64,000 bases of DNA from Leadbetterella sp035299025. Its GTDB lineage: Bacteria > Bacteroidota > Bacteroidia > Cytophagales > Spirosomataceae. The stretch spans positions 62,001-126,000 of the forward strand of contig DATGXK010000008.1 of assembly GCA_035299025.1 (NCBI GenBank), read 5' to 3'. Each line of letters begins with the position of its first letter. Position 1 is the stretch's first letter. A program made the translations under genes and the position numbers. The notes beneath the pieces were generated by a model that saw only the letters and a program-made list of their open reading frames with translations, ran no database searches and was not told the DNA's origin. Shown piece after piece: positions 17,908 through 27,015 of this stretch.

Positions 17908-18918
17908 TCAAATCTGAAACCTCGGCATAGGGCTTACCTGCTGGTGGGTAAAATCTTGTTCCAAAAACTTGAAATGTGCAGCCATGGCTATCATTCCGGC
18001 ATTGTCTGTACAATACTGAAAATCAGGAATATAAAGAGCCCATCTTTGTTTTTCAGCCTCTACCTGCAATGCACTTCTCAAACCTTTATTGGCCGAAACA
18101 CCTCCGGCAATGGCTATTTCTTTGATTTTCTGTTCTTTAGCTGCTTTTCGAAGCTTTCTGATGAGCGTTGTAATGAGGGTATGCTGGTAAGAAGCACAAA
18201 TGTCATCAAGTCTTTCAGAAACAAACTGTTCGCCATGTTTTTGAATAAAATACAACAAAGATGTTTTTATACCACTAAACGAAAAAGTGTAAGCTGGCAT
18301 TTCGGAGATTGGAAATTCGAATGCCAAGGGATTACCCAATGCCGCATGTTGGTCAATTTTTGGACCTCCTGGATAACCCAAACCTAACATTTTTGCTGCT
18401 TTGTCAAAGGCCTCGCCCACTGCGTCGTCGGCTGTTTCGCCAAGTACCTCCATCTGCAAAGGACTGTTAACAAGCACTATCTGCGTATGACCGCCACTTA
18501 CTGTAAGGCACAAAAATGGAAACTTGGGCTTGGGTTCGTCAATAAAATGGGCCAGTACGTGAGCTTGCATGTGATTGACCTCAATCAATGGAATATCCAA
18601 ACCCAAAGCCAAGGCTTTGGCGAAAGAAGTACCAACCAAAAGAGAACCGAGCAATCCCGGTCCACGCGTAAACGCCACAGCCGAAAGTTCACTTTTTGAT
18701 ATTTTGGCCTCCACAATGGCCGCATTTACAACACGAACAATATCTTGCTGGTGTGCCCGTGAAGCCAACTCAGGAACTACCCCACCGTGCTGCTCATGTA
18801 TAATCTGAGATGCCACAATGTTAGACAACATTTTACCGTTGTAAATAACCGCCGCCGAGGTCTCATCGCATGATGATTCTATGGCTAGAATGACTATATT
18901 TTGACTATTTGACGGCAT
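17908..18918 (-). CDS. tsaD: tRNA threonylcarbamoyladenosine synthase subunit TsaD
   Basis: Transfers threonylcarbamoyl to A37 of ANN-decoding tRNAs with TsaB and TsaE. The 336 residues match family length. Visible are the ASKHA-fold ESSCDETSAAVI near the N-terminus, the metal-binding HMQAHVLAHF, LTVSGGHTQIVLV, GEAFDKAAKMLGLGYPGGP and the C-terminal AIAGGVSANKGLR with YCTDNAGMIA. Start at 18918 fits the promoter found upstream. It is divergent from tamB, an arrangement I recall as frequent in Bacteroidota. Confidence 0.96.
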   Translation of the reverse strand: MPSNSQNIVILAIESSCDETSAAVIYNGKMLSNIVASQIIHEQHGGVVPELASRAHQQDIVRVVNAAIVEAKISKSELSAVAFTRGPGLLGSLLVGTSFAKALALGLDIPLIEVNHMQAHVLAHFIDEPKPKFPFLCLTVSGGHTQIVLVNSPLQMEVLGETADDAVGEAFDKAAKMLGLGYPGGPKIDQHAALGNPLAFEFPISEMPAYTFSFSGIKTSLLYFIQKHGEQFVSERLDDICASYQHTLITTLIRKLRKAAKEQKIKEIAIAGGVSANKGLRSALQVEAEKQRWALYIPDFQYCTDNAGMIAMAAHFKFLEQDFTHQQVSPMPRFQI

Positions 18919-18970
18919 TTAGTTTTAATTATCATTATTTTTAAGAAATTTTGTGGGTTATTTTAATTGG

Positions 18971-19001
18971 CAAAGATACAGATTAGTGTTTTAGCAGCCA
19001 A
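18971..19001 (-). promoter_or_regulatory. tsaD promoter, Bacteroidota type
   Basis: On the minus strand TTG (19001-18999), 20 bp spacing, then TATCTTTG (18978-18971), which is TTG-N20-TANNTTTG exactly. The -7 box is 52 bp before the tsaD start. Confidence 0.75.
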
Positions 19002-19125
19002 AAAAGCCCACCAAGCTCAAGTGTAGAGATTTGGACAATATATACCTCCGAAACAGCACAAATTTTAGGCATTGGTCTAGTTTTTGAAAATGAAAAAACG
19101 GGGTTCATCTTAACAAAGCAGGAAT

Positions 19126-22100
19126 TTGAAACGAATATTCAACATAGTCATCCATACCGTAGGAATAATATTCCTGCTGCTGGTTTCGTTGTCTATTTTG
19201 GCCTATTATTCATTACAACTACCTGAAGTACAGACAAATATAACACAAAAAGCTACCGAATGGCTTAGCGAAAAAGTGGGTGGAAATGTCACCATTACAC
19301 AGGCCCGAATCTCGTGGCTAGACGAAATAACCTTCGAAGACATAAATATCAAAGATCTCCAAGGAAGAGACATGATATATGTCCGAGAGCTTTATGTCAA
19401 CTGCAAGACTAATTTTACTTTTGACATAGCTAAAAATCTGAAAGTAAGTTTTGGCGATTATTATCTCCCGAAAGTTAGTTTTGACGCGAAGAAAATCTTT
19501 CGTTTTGACAACAATCTCGACTATGTTCTACTCAAAAACCCCGAGGTAAAACTAGTAAAGGATAAAACTGGAAAGCTAAATATTGACTACTGGATAGCGG
19601 CCATAGAAAAAATAGGAAAAGACTCTACCAAGAAGTCTGTTCCGAACATGAACAAGCCATTTACGATAGACAATGCCTACATAACCAATGGCAATGTGAG
19701 CCTGAGTGATGCCAGAAGGGAGCGGTTTCCCGACAAAACCTTTGACTATTACAACTTCAGATTTGATAAAATAAACGCCAATCTTGAAAAAGTCCTGATA
19801 TTGGGAGATACCGTGGCGTTCAGAACCACCAACCTCACCGCCATAGACTACAGAAGCGATATGGAAGTCAAAGACATAAAGACTGACTTTCTGTATTGCA
19901 AAACAGCCATGTTGTTAGACAACTTGTCGGCTTACATAAACAACTCATTTGTAGGTAATAAACTACATTTTTATTACCAAAAACCTTCGGCATTTAATGA
20001 CTTTTTCAGAAAAGTAAGTATGAGTGCCAATTTGAAAAATACGATTTTAGACGCCCAAGATTTGGGTCGTTTTGCCTCTCAAATGTACAATTATAAGGAG
20101 CGATATGTTCTGAATTCCAAAATGGACGGGCTTTATGTAGACCTCAATTTCAAAGAGTTTGATTTGAAATTTGGCTCTGGCTCAAATCTAAAAGGTGACG
20201 TGAATTTCAAAGGGTTTCCTGATTTAAAAAAGACGAACACAACCCTATCGCTAAAACCATCTACACTTCTGGCCAAAGACGTAGCTCAGTACAGCCAGAA
20301 TGCTGACTATCAGAAATATATAAAGAAAATAGAAAAACTGGAACTGTCTGGTACCTATGCCGGAGTTTATGACAACTTCAAGACAAAACCAGACCTCTTG
20401 GCGAGCGGATTGGGCAAAATCAGTGGCGAAATGCAAGTAAAAATTGCGAACCAAGCCACCTATGAAGGCAACCTCAATATTCAACAACTCGACCTTGGAA
20501 AACTCTTTGACGAGCCGTCTGTTCAAAAACTTACTTTTGATGGCAAAGTCAAAGGCACTGGTTTTGAGGTAAAAACGGCACTTCTTGACCTAGATGGCAC
20601 AGTTTCAGAAATTGGATACAAAGGCTACACATATAAAAACATCGAAGTAGATGGCGATTTAGGGCAAAGTATTTTTGACGGTTATGTTGACATAAAAGAT
20701 CCAAATCTTACTGCACAAGTTGAAGGCAAAGCAGATCTAAACAAAGAACTCAACACCTTTAAAATAAAAGGATTACTGGAAAATGCCAATCTTAAGGCAC
20801 TCGGTATTTCTGAACAAGACATTAAGGTAAAGTCCACTATAAATTTTGATTTTATCGGAAACAAAATAGACGATTGGATAGGCCGAGCTAGATTCTCGAA
20901 CACTGTTTTGGAAAATGAAAACCATGTTTTGGCTGTAGATTCTCTCTACTTCAACTCTGGTATTGCAGACGAGCAGCGTCGATTTTCATTGGTATCCGAG
21001 TTTTTCAATATATATATCAATGGAGATTTTGTACCAAGCAAAATAATAAGTGACATAACCACATTGGTGAAAGAATACAGGCTGTATTTTGAAGACACCG
21101 AGGAAGATCGCATGGACTATTACAAAACAAAAAATAAGGCCACAGGAAATTATTATGAAGCCAACTACAGCTTATATTTTAAAGACAGCAAACGTTTTTT
21201 TGGCTTTTTTGACCCAAATATTTACATCTCGGCAGGATCAAATCTTAAAGGTCAGTTTTCGTCAAGGTCTACTTCGGAACTTTCTTTAGTGGCGGAATTG
21301 GATACCCTGAATTACAAAGGAAATGAATTTTACAATTCAACGATAGATTTCAATACCTCTAAATATCGTCGCTCGCCAGAAGTACTAACCTCACTCATAA
21401 TAAATTCGGCAAGTCAAAAAATCAAAAATGGAACCCTTACAGAAAACTTAGTCACCAATGCCTACTGGGGTGAGGAAAACACCATCAATTTTGATGCATC
21501 TATTGACCAAAAAAATAGCAATAGTAATATTGAACTCTTCGGAAATATCAAATTTACACCGGAAGGATTTGACATTAGATTTAATCCAAAAAACAGTGAG
21601 GTTTTCTTGATCGATAAAAAATGGACTTTTTCCAAGAACAACGTTATCAATGTTTTGGAACAGAAAATAATATTCAACGACCTGAAGTTATCTAATAATA
21701 ATCAGATAGTTAGGTTTGAAGGTGTGGTTTCTACAGACCCCCAACAGGAATCTATCCTTTCCGTACAAGATTTTGATTTACTTACTCTTAAACCTTTCAC
21801 GAATGTTGAAATAAAAGGCGTAGCCAATGGTGAACTTCGGCTGAGAGATTCTTACAAAAACCCGCTCTTTACCAGTAACCTGCACATTGAAAACTTAGAA
21901 TACCGCAACAGCCTCATAGGAACCGTGACTACTGAAGCCAGTTGGGATAATTTAGCAGATAAACTTAAAATCAATGGCAGCGTTTTTAGGCAGTTTGAAG
22001 AGATTTTCAGAATGAGCGGTTATTATGACCCGGCCATCAAGAATAATCCCTTAAACCTCAAAGCCAAGGTAAGAAACCTGAACCTCCAGATGTTTGAAGG

Positions 22101-23769
22101 GATGTTAACAGGCGTAATGACCAACATGACCGGCCAGGCCGAAGGTGACGTAGAAATTTTTGGAAGCCCGTTGGATCCCATTTTTAAAGGTCAAATAAAC
22201 ATAACCAAAGGCTCACTTAAGGTTATCTCGTCAGGTACTACCATGTATTTCGACGATAAAATTATGCTCAACGAAGAAGGCTTTGTGGCTGCTCCTGAAG
22301 GAATAACCGTGCGAGACGCTCCAACTGGAGGCAATACCGCTACCATACAAGGAGGGGTTTTCAACGGTGGATCTGGTAAATTTATGGTGGGTCTTAATGC
22401 CACCATAAAAGGCAAAGACGGCTTCAAGGTGCTAAACCTAAAACCTTTCGAAAGTGATGTTTTCTACGGAACGGCCTTTGCAGGCGGGGACTTGCAAATG
22501 ACCGGCGACTTTGATAACATATCGGTAACAGGAAATTTGAACAGTAAAAAAGGAACCAAAATAACGATTCCGATGGATTCGGGTAAGAAAATAGACCTCA
22601 AGCAGGAGGGAATTCCATTTCTGAAGAAACCCGAAAAAGTTGACTCAACGCTATTGCTCAAATCCAAGAAACCAAAAATAAAAACTGGAGGCGTGAAGCT
22701 GGCTTTCAATCTTAGTTTTACAGCAGACGCCGAATGTGAAATCATTTTTGATAGAACCAACAACGACGTTCTCAATGTATTTGGTGAGGGGCGTTTGAGC
22801 ATACTTTATGACACCAGAGGTGAGTTTACCATAAGCGGGCCGTATGTAGTAAGAAGTGGCAAATACAACTTTAGCTTCCAAAACTTGGCCTCACTACGGA
22901 AATTCAATATTGTAGATGGCAGTCGCATCACTTGGTCGGGTGATCCTTATGAAGCCTCGCTTGATATGCGAGCCAATTATACCGCAAACATTCCGATTCC
23001 AAGTTCTATATCTCAAGACCTTGCGAACACCTCCACGCGTTTTCCGGTGAATGTTTCAGTGCTTTTGTCTGACCGATTACTTACACCAACCATCAAATAC
23101 GATGTTAATTTTGACCTTAAACAGATTCCCATTAATGGCCAAACCGATCTTTTGGGTTTTGAACAAAGACTGCGAAATGACGAACAACTTTTGAGCAGAA
23201 ACGTATCTAGTATATTGGTTTTCAATGAGATATTTCCTGACAACATAGCTGCTGCCATGGCTCAGGAATTCCTAATAGATAATGTGAGCAATCTACTATC
23301 GAATCAAATCGGAAATCTGGCCAACAAACTCAATCCTAACCTTGAGTTGGGAGTTCAATTTGGCGATTTTAGAGAAAACATCCTCAACAACATGCAGCTC
23401 AATTTTAGTTACAGATTCTTAAACAACAGAATAAAACTTAGTGGCAAAAGCTCTTTTATCAATAGTTTGGAAAACAACATCAACGCCAACACCACTGGTC
23501 AGCTTTCGGTCGGAGGAGAATTAGAATACAATCTTTCGCCTGATGGAGAATATAAATTCCGGTTGTTCTCTAGAAGTGTGCCTACCAATTATTATACTTT
23601 TTCATCTACCGGAAATGTGGTGGTTTCGGGAGGAAACTTTATCATTTCAAGAAACTTCAATTCTTTGCTGAATACCAAAAAAGTGAAGCCGTTTCCACTG
23701 GGTGTCGGAAAAAAAGAAGAGGTCTCTATGCTGAAATTAGACTCAACAGGTAGTAATTTAGTGAAATAA
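19126..23769 (+). CDS. tamB: TamB/AsmA-like inter-membrane transport protein
   Basis: 1547-residue protein anchored by an N-terminal helix (VIHTVGIIFLLLVSLSILAYY). Long beta-rich repeats follow, forming the hydrophobic groove of AsmA-like/bridge proteins. The C-terminal third is the TamB domain (DUF490), with FGEGRLSILYDTRGEFTISG and GFEQRLRNDEQLLSRNVSSI. TamB-like proteins span the periplasm and carry phospholipids or help insert outer-membrane proteins. The only start that keeps the anchor intact is TTG at 19126, preceded by AGGAA. TamA is not adjacent here. dnaB follows 79 bp downstream. Confidence 0.88.
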   Translation: MKRIFNIVIHTVGIIFLLLVSLSILAYYSLQLPEVQTNITQKATEWLSEKVGGNVTITQARISWLDEITFEDINIKDLQGRDMIYVRELYVNCKTNFTFDIAKNLKVSFGDYYLPKVSFDAKKIFRFDNNLDYVLLKNPEVKLVKDKTGKLNIDYWIAAIEKIGKDSTKKSVPNMNKPFTIDNAYITNGNVSLSDARRERFPDKTFDYYNFRFDKINANLEKVLILGDTVAFRTTNLTAIDYRSDMEVKDIKTDFLYCKTAMLLDNLSAYINNSFVGNKLHFYYQKPSAFNDFFRKVSMSANLKNTILDAQDLGRFASQMYNYKERYVLNSKMDGLYVDLNFKEFDLKFGSGSNLKGDVNFKGFPDLKKTNTTLSLKPSTLLAKDVAQYSQNADYQKYIKKIEKLELSGTYAGVYDNFKTKPDLLASGLGKISGEMQVKIANQATYEGNLNIQQLDLGKLFDEPSVQKLTFDGKVKGTGFEVKTALLDLDGTVSEIGYKGYTYKNIEVDGDLGQSIFDGYVDIKDPNLTAQVEGKADLNKELNTFKIKGLLENANLKALGISEQDIKVKSTINFDFIGNKIDDWIGRARFSNTVLENENHVLAVDSLYFNSGIADEQRRFSLVSEFFNIYINGDFVPSKIISDITTLVKEYRLYFEDTEEDRMDYYKTKNKATGNYYEANYSLYFKDSKRFFGFFDPNIYISAGSNLKGQFSSRSTSELSLVAELDTLNYKGNEFYNSTIDFNTSKYRRSPEVLTSLIINSASQKIKNGTLTENLVTNAYWGEENTINFDASIDQKNSNSNIELFGNIKFTPEGFDIRFNPKNSEVFLIDKKWTFSKNNVINVLEQKIIFNDLKLSNNNQIVRFEGVVSTDPQQESILSVQDFDLLTLKPFTNVEIKGVANGELRLRDSYKNPLFTSNLHIENLEYRNSLIGTVTTEASWDNLADKLKINGSVFRQFEEIFRMSGYYDPAIKNNPLNLKAKVRNLNLQMFEGMLTGVMTNMTGQAEGDVEIFGSPLDPIFKGQINITKGSLKVISSGTTMYFDDKIMLNEEGFVAAPEGITVRDAPTGGNTATIQGGVFNGGSGKFMVGLNATIKGKDGFKVLNLKPFESDVFYGTAFAGGDLQMTGDFDNISVTGNLNSKKGTKITIPMDSGKKIDLKQEGIPFLKKPEKVDSTLLLKSKKPKIKTGGVKLAFNLSFTADAECEIIFDRTNNDVLNVFGEGRLSILYDTRGEFTISGPYVVRSGKYNFSFQNLASLRKFNIVDGSRITWSGDPYEASLDMRANYTANIPIPSSISQDLANTSTRFPVNVSVLLSDRLLTPTIKYDVNFDLKQIPINGQTDLLGFEQRLRNDEQLLSRNVSSILVFNEIFPDNIAAAMAQEFLIDNVSNLLSNQIGNLANKLNPNLELGVQFGDFRENILNNMQLNFSYRFLNNRIKLSGKSSFINSLENNINANTTGQLSVGGELEYNLSPDGEYKFRLFSRSVPTNYYTFSSTGNVVVSGGNFIISRNFNSLLNTKKVKPFPLGVGKKEEVSMLKLDSTGSNLVK

Positions 23770-23848
23770 TCTGGCCAAGGCTAGATTATACAAAGCCAGA
23801 AAGAGTCTGCTGGGAATATGGCATCTCCGTGGCTAAAAATAGAAACAA

Positions 23849-25315
23849 ATGAAACAACAAAGAAGACGAACCCCTGACAAAGCCAGACGAAATCCTGAAC
23901 AAATCTTTGATTTTCAGCAGTCTTCTCATATTATTGAGCTCGAAGCGGCGGTTTTGGGAGGCGTTATCAAAGAGAAAGATGCCCTCACCACAGTGATAGA
24001 CGTTCTGAAACCCGACAGTTTCATCTCGGAAAAACACGAAGCCATATATCAGGCCATACTTTTGCTTTTCGGAAAATCAGAGCCCGTAGATTTACTGACT
24101 GTAACCAACCAGCTGCGTCTCACTGGTGAGCTCGAGTTTATTGGCGGAGCGGCTTACCTAGCCCGTATTACAGCCAAGTCTACTTCTAGCCATATAGAGC
24201 AAGATGCCCGTATAATTGTACAATATGCCATCAGGCGAAACATTGTAAAAATCATGGGTGATGTGGTGACGAAGGCATACGAAGATACAACAGACGTTTT
24301 CAATTTGCTAGACAGCACCGAACAGCATTTGAGAGAAATTCAGGAGGGAAATCTTAACAAAAACATACCGGACCTTCAACTGGTAGTTCAAAAAACCATT
24401 CAGGAACTCAAAAATAAAGCCGAACAGGACGCTGGCGTTGCGAGTGTGCCCTCGGGTTTTCCGTCGCTAGACCGGGTTACGGGTGGCTGGCACAATACAG
24501 AGCTTATTATTATAGCGGCTCGTCCGGGTATGGGAAAAACCGCCTTCGTGGTTTCTGCCCTCCGAAACGCCGCCATAGATTTTAAAATGCCAGTAGCTCT
24601 GTTTTCGCTCGAAATGAGTAGTCAGCAAGTTATGCTCCGTTTAATCTCTGCAGAGGCGGAAATTGATTCTCAAAAACTGCGAAAAGGAGACTTAGAAACC
24701 GAGGATTGGCATGCCCTGCATTCGAGGCTCAATAGCCTAGCTACCTCGCCAATATACATAGATGACACCCCTGCTCTATCTGTTTTAGAACTCCGCACCA
24801 AAGCTCGAAGACTCAAAGCCTTTCATAATATCAAGCTTCTAATAGTGGACTACCTCCAGCTCATGACAGCCGGAAATGGCAAAGGAGGAATGAACCGTGA
24901 GCAGGAAATTGCGGCCATTTCGAGGTCTTTGAAAACCATTGCCAAGGAGCTGAATATACCCGTTATTGCCCTTTCGCAGCTAAGTAGGTCGGTAGAAACC
25001 CGTGCCGGAGACAAGCGACCTCAACTATCAGACCTAAGAGAATCGGGCTCTATAGAACAAGATGCCGACGTGGTAATGTTCCTTTATCGTCCTGAGTATT
25101 ATCAGATTACTGAAACAGAAACCGGTGAAAGTACTAAAGGCATGGCCGAAGTTATTATAGCCAAAAACCGAAGTGGATCAGTAGATACCGTCAATCTACG
25201 TTTTGTTGGCAAATACACCAGATTTTCAGAATTTGATGGTTTTACAGTTTCGCAAGACAAATATGAAGAAATCAGTGGCACCAAAATTTTGGGAAGCAAA
25301 GCCAATGATTTGTAA
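23849..25315 (+). CDS. dnaB: Replicative DNA helicase DnaB
   Basis: Hexameric 5'-3' helicase of the replication fork. The 488 residues have an N-terminal primase-interacting domain (about residues 25-125, LEAAVLGGVIKEKDAL onward), a linker, and the RecA-like ATPase with Walker A ARPGMGKTAF near 225-232. Walker B is in KLLIVDYLQLMTAG, and the C-terminal DLRESGSIEQDADVVMFLYRP and IIAKNRSGSVDTV are present. There is no sign of an intein. It lies 79 bp after tamB; co-transcription is possible but not shown. Confidence 0.95.
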   Translation: MKQQRRRTPDKARRNPEQIFDFQQSSHIIELEAAVLGGVIKEKDALTTVIDVLKPDSFISEKHEAIYQAILLLFGKSEPVDLLTVTNQLRLTGELEFIGGAAYLARITAKSTSSHIEQDARIIVQYAIRRNIVKIMGDVVTKAYEDTTDVFNLLDSTEQHLREIQEGNLNKNIPDLQLVVQKTIQELKNKAEQDAGVASVPSGFPSLDRVTGGWHNTELIIIAARPGMGKTAFVVSALRNAAIDFKMPVALFSLEMSSQQVMLRLISAEAEIDSQKLRKGDLETEDWHALHSRLNSLATSPIYIDDTPALSVLELRTKARRLKAFHNIKLLIVDYLQLMTAGNGKGGMNREQEIAAISRSLKTIAKELNIPVIALSQLSRSVETRAGDKRPQLSDLRESGSIEQDADVVMFLYRPEYYQITETETGESTKGMAEVIIAKNRSGSVDTVNLRFVGKYTRFSEFDGFTVSQDKYEEISGTKILGSKANDL

Positions 25316-25343
25316 TTAAAATTAATCAGAAACAGTAATCATT

Positions 25344-25538
25344 TTATCTGGCCATTCTCCGCTCCAATCTTCTCATTCTGGAGTGATTTTTCCCGTCCAC
25401 ACGAGAAGCCACAGCCCAAAGAGCAGCTGGCAACCAGCCAACAATCGTAATCTGAAGAATTAAACATAAAATACCGCTCAGAATTTTCCCACGCAGAAAA
25501 AAAGATAACCAAGGCACTAAAACCGCAATTAATAACAT
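25344..25538 (-). CDS. YqaE/Pmp3-family small membrane protein
   Basis: 64-residue protein with two hydrophobic helices, AVLVPWLSFFLRGK and ILCLILQITIVGWLPAALWAV, joined by a short charged turn. The GWLPAALWA pattern is the Pmp3/UPF0057 signature (normally GWIPGIIHA). A basic tail ending RRLERRMAR follows. Relatives in yeast and plants modulate membrane potential and salt tolerance; the bacterial role is poorly known. It is convergent with dnaB, 28 bp away. The 200 bp upstream carry the arsR control region and otherwise nothing certain. Confidence 0.75.
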   Translation of the reverse strand: MLLIAVLVPWLSFFLRGKILSGILCLILQITIVGWLPAALWAVASRVDGKNHSRMRRLERRMAR

Positions 25539-25685
25539 AGCTTTCCTATTTTTTTACACCAATTTATGCCAACCACTGCTTAGCTTCAAGCATTTTTTTA
25601 TGAATGGTAAATCCATGCCTTGGTTCATTCTCACAACTTGATAGACCATTTTTTTAATGTTTTCAAAAAAATATTAAAAAAAATT

Positions 25686-25730
25686 TTGAGAAACCAATTG
25701 GTTGCATATATATTTGCAACCAATTAGTTT
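25686..25730 (+). promoter_or_regulatory. arsR promoter overlapped by a 40-bp operator
   Basis: TTG (25686-25688), 20 bp spacing, then TATATTTG (25709-25716) form a full Bacteroidota promoter. An inverted repeat with 16-bp arms covers the spacer and the -7 box: AAACCAATTGGTTGCA at 25691-25706 and its complement at 25715-25730, with one mismatch and an 8-bp centre. The ArsR protein encoded 10 bp downstream is the obvious candidate to bind it. Confidence 0.8.
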
Positions 25731-25739
25731 CATTTAAAG

Positions 25740-26060
25740 ATGCGAAGAGATATTTTTCAAGCCATTGCCGACCCCACCAGAAGAGCCATCATAGCTTTGA
25801 TAGCCCTTCAGGCCATGACTCCCAACGCCATTGCCGACCACTTCGAAAGTAGCAGACAGGCGGTTTCGAAGCACCTTAAGATACTCACTGAGTGCGAGTT
25901 AATTCAACAAGAACAAAAGGGCAGAGAGATTTTTTATAAACTCGAAGTAGAAAAAATGAAAGAAATAGACATTTGGCTAGAGCAATTCAGAAAGATTTGG
26001 GAAAGCCGTTTTGAACAGTTAGATGCATTGTTATTCACCCTCAAAAACACTAAAAAATGA
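25740..26060 (+). CDS. ArsR-family winged-helix repressor
   Basis: 106-residue DNA-binding protein: MRRDIFQAIADPTRRAIIALI, then the recognition helix region ESSRQAVSKHLKILTECELI and a beta wing ending REIFYKLE. No metal-binding Cys pair (such as ELCVCDL) is present, so it belongs to the non-metal ArsR group typically linked to AHSA1/SRPBCC genes. Its end overlaps the next gene by 4 bp (ATGA). Self-repression through the upstream inverted repeat is likely by inference. Confidence 0.9.
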   Translation: MRRDIFQAIADPTRRAIIALIALQAMTPNAIADHFESSRQAVSKHLKILTECELIQQEQKGREIFYKLEVEKMKEIDIWLEQFRKIWESRFEQLDALLFTLKNTKK

Positions 26061-26494
26061 AACCAGATATCGCCATAAGCAGATTGTTTGATGCCGACAT
26101 AAACTTGGTTTGGAGAGCAATTACTGAGCAAAAACTCATGAAAGAGTGGTATTTTGACCTTGAAGAATTCGAACCTAAAGTGGGTTTCAAATTTGAATTT
26201 AAAGGTGGGCACGAAGACGGCATTCAGTACAACCACCTCTGTGAGGTAACAGAAGTGGAGTTTGAAAAAAAGCTTGTTTACAGTTGGAAATATGAAGGCT
26301 ACGAAGGCATCTCTTTTGTGAGTTTCTTGCTCACTCCAGAAAATGGTAAAACCCGTTTAGACTTTTCGCATTCGGGCTTATTGAGTTTCCCTTCAAACAA
26401 CCCAGATTTCGGTCTTCATAATTTTGAAGCCGGCTGGAATCACTTTATTATTAATGCCTTACCTAATTTTTTATTAAAAAACACCAAAATATGA
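26057..26494 (+). CDS. AHSA1/SRPBCC-domain protein 1
   Basis: 145-residue cytoplasmic protein with the helix-grip SRPBCC fold. DADINLVWRAITEQKLMKEWYFD opens the domain, the central sheet runs FKFEFKGGHEDG and LVYSWKYEGYEG, and the long C-terminal helix has NFEAGWNHFI. Such proteins bind hydrophobic ligands or, in AHA1, the Hsp90 middle domain. It overlaps arsR by 4 bp and the next SRPBCC gene by 4 bp, giving a tight operon. The ligand is unknown. Confidence 0.85.
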   Translation: MKPDIAISRLFDADINLVWRAITEQKLMKEWYFDLEEFEPKVGFKFEFKGGHEDGIQYNHLCEVTEVEFEKKLVYSWKYEGYEGISFVSFLLTPENGKTRLDFSHSGLLSFPSNNPDFGLHNFEAGWNHFIINALPNFLLKNTKI

Positions 26495-26991
26495 AAAAGG
26501 ACTTATTGTTTGATTTTGAAGCCGACAAAAAGAACAACACCCTAACCATCCGACGTGAATTCGCCGCTGGTAGACAGTTAGTTTGGGACTGCTACACCAA
26601 GCCCGAATACCTCAGTCAGTGGTTTGCTCCCAGCCCACTTACCTCCAAAACCAAATCGATGGATTTTAGAGATGGTGGTCATTGGCATTATGCCATGATA
26701 GAGCCAAACGGTACCGAACATTGGGGTTGGACGGACTTCGAACATATACAGCCCATCGATTATTATACCTCTAAAGATGCCTTTTCTGATGCCAATGGCA
26801 AATTGAATTCAGACCTCCCAACGGCACATTGGAAAGTTACTTTTACTGATTTGGGCCAAAACACAGTGGTAGAAACTTTGGTAAACTACAAAAGTCTTCA
26901 AGACCTCGAAACCGTTATAAACATGGGCATGAAAGAGGGCATGATTTCGACACTCGAAAGACTCGATGACTTACTAGAAAAAATATCTTAA
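26491..26991 (+). CDS. AHSA1/SRPBCC-domain protein 2
   Basis: 166 residues. Opens KKDLLFDFEADKKNNTLTIRREFAAG, followed by the SRPBCC entry RQLVWDCYTKPEYLSQWFAP and MDFRDGGHWHYAMIEPNG, and closes with the helix around LETVINMGMKEGMISTLERLDDLL. It is clearly paralogous to the first domain of the next gene (shared FDFE..K.NN...RREFAA, W....PE, DFR.GG.W.YAMI and GMKEG). Translational coupling to the gene before it is by ATGA. Likely ligand-binding; function not known. Confidence 0.85.
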   Translation: MKKDLLFDFEADKKNNTLTIRREFAAGRQLVWDCYTKPEYLSQWFAPSPLTSKTKSMDFRDGGHWHYAMIEPNGTEHWGWTDFEHIQPIDYYTSKDAFSDANGKLNSDLPTAHWKVTFTDLGQNTVVETLVNYKSLQDLETVINMGMKEGMISTLERLDDLLEKIS

Positions 26992-27015
26992 TTTAAACAT
27001 TATCAATACATTTTT

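Noticed and set aside
25563..25650. Short minus-strand frames upstream of yqaE ending MLEAKQWLA or SSGWHKLV
   Set aside because: Only about 30 codons, no conserved start, and two competing frames; not enough to claim a gene remnant.
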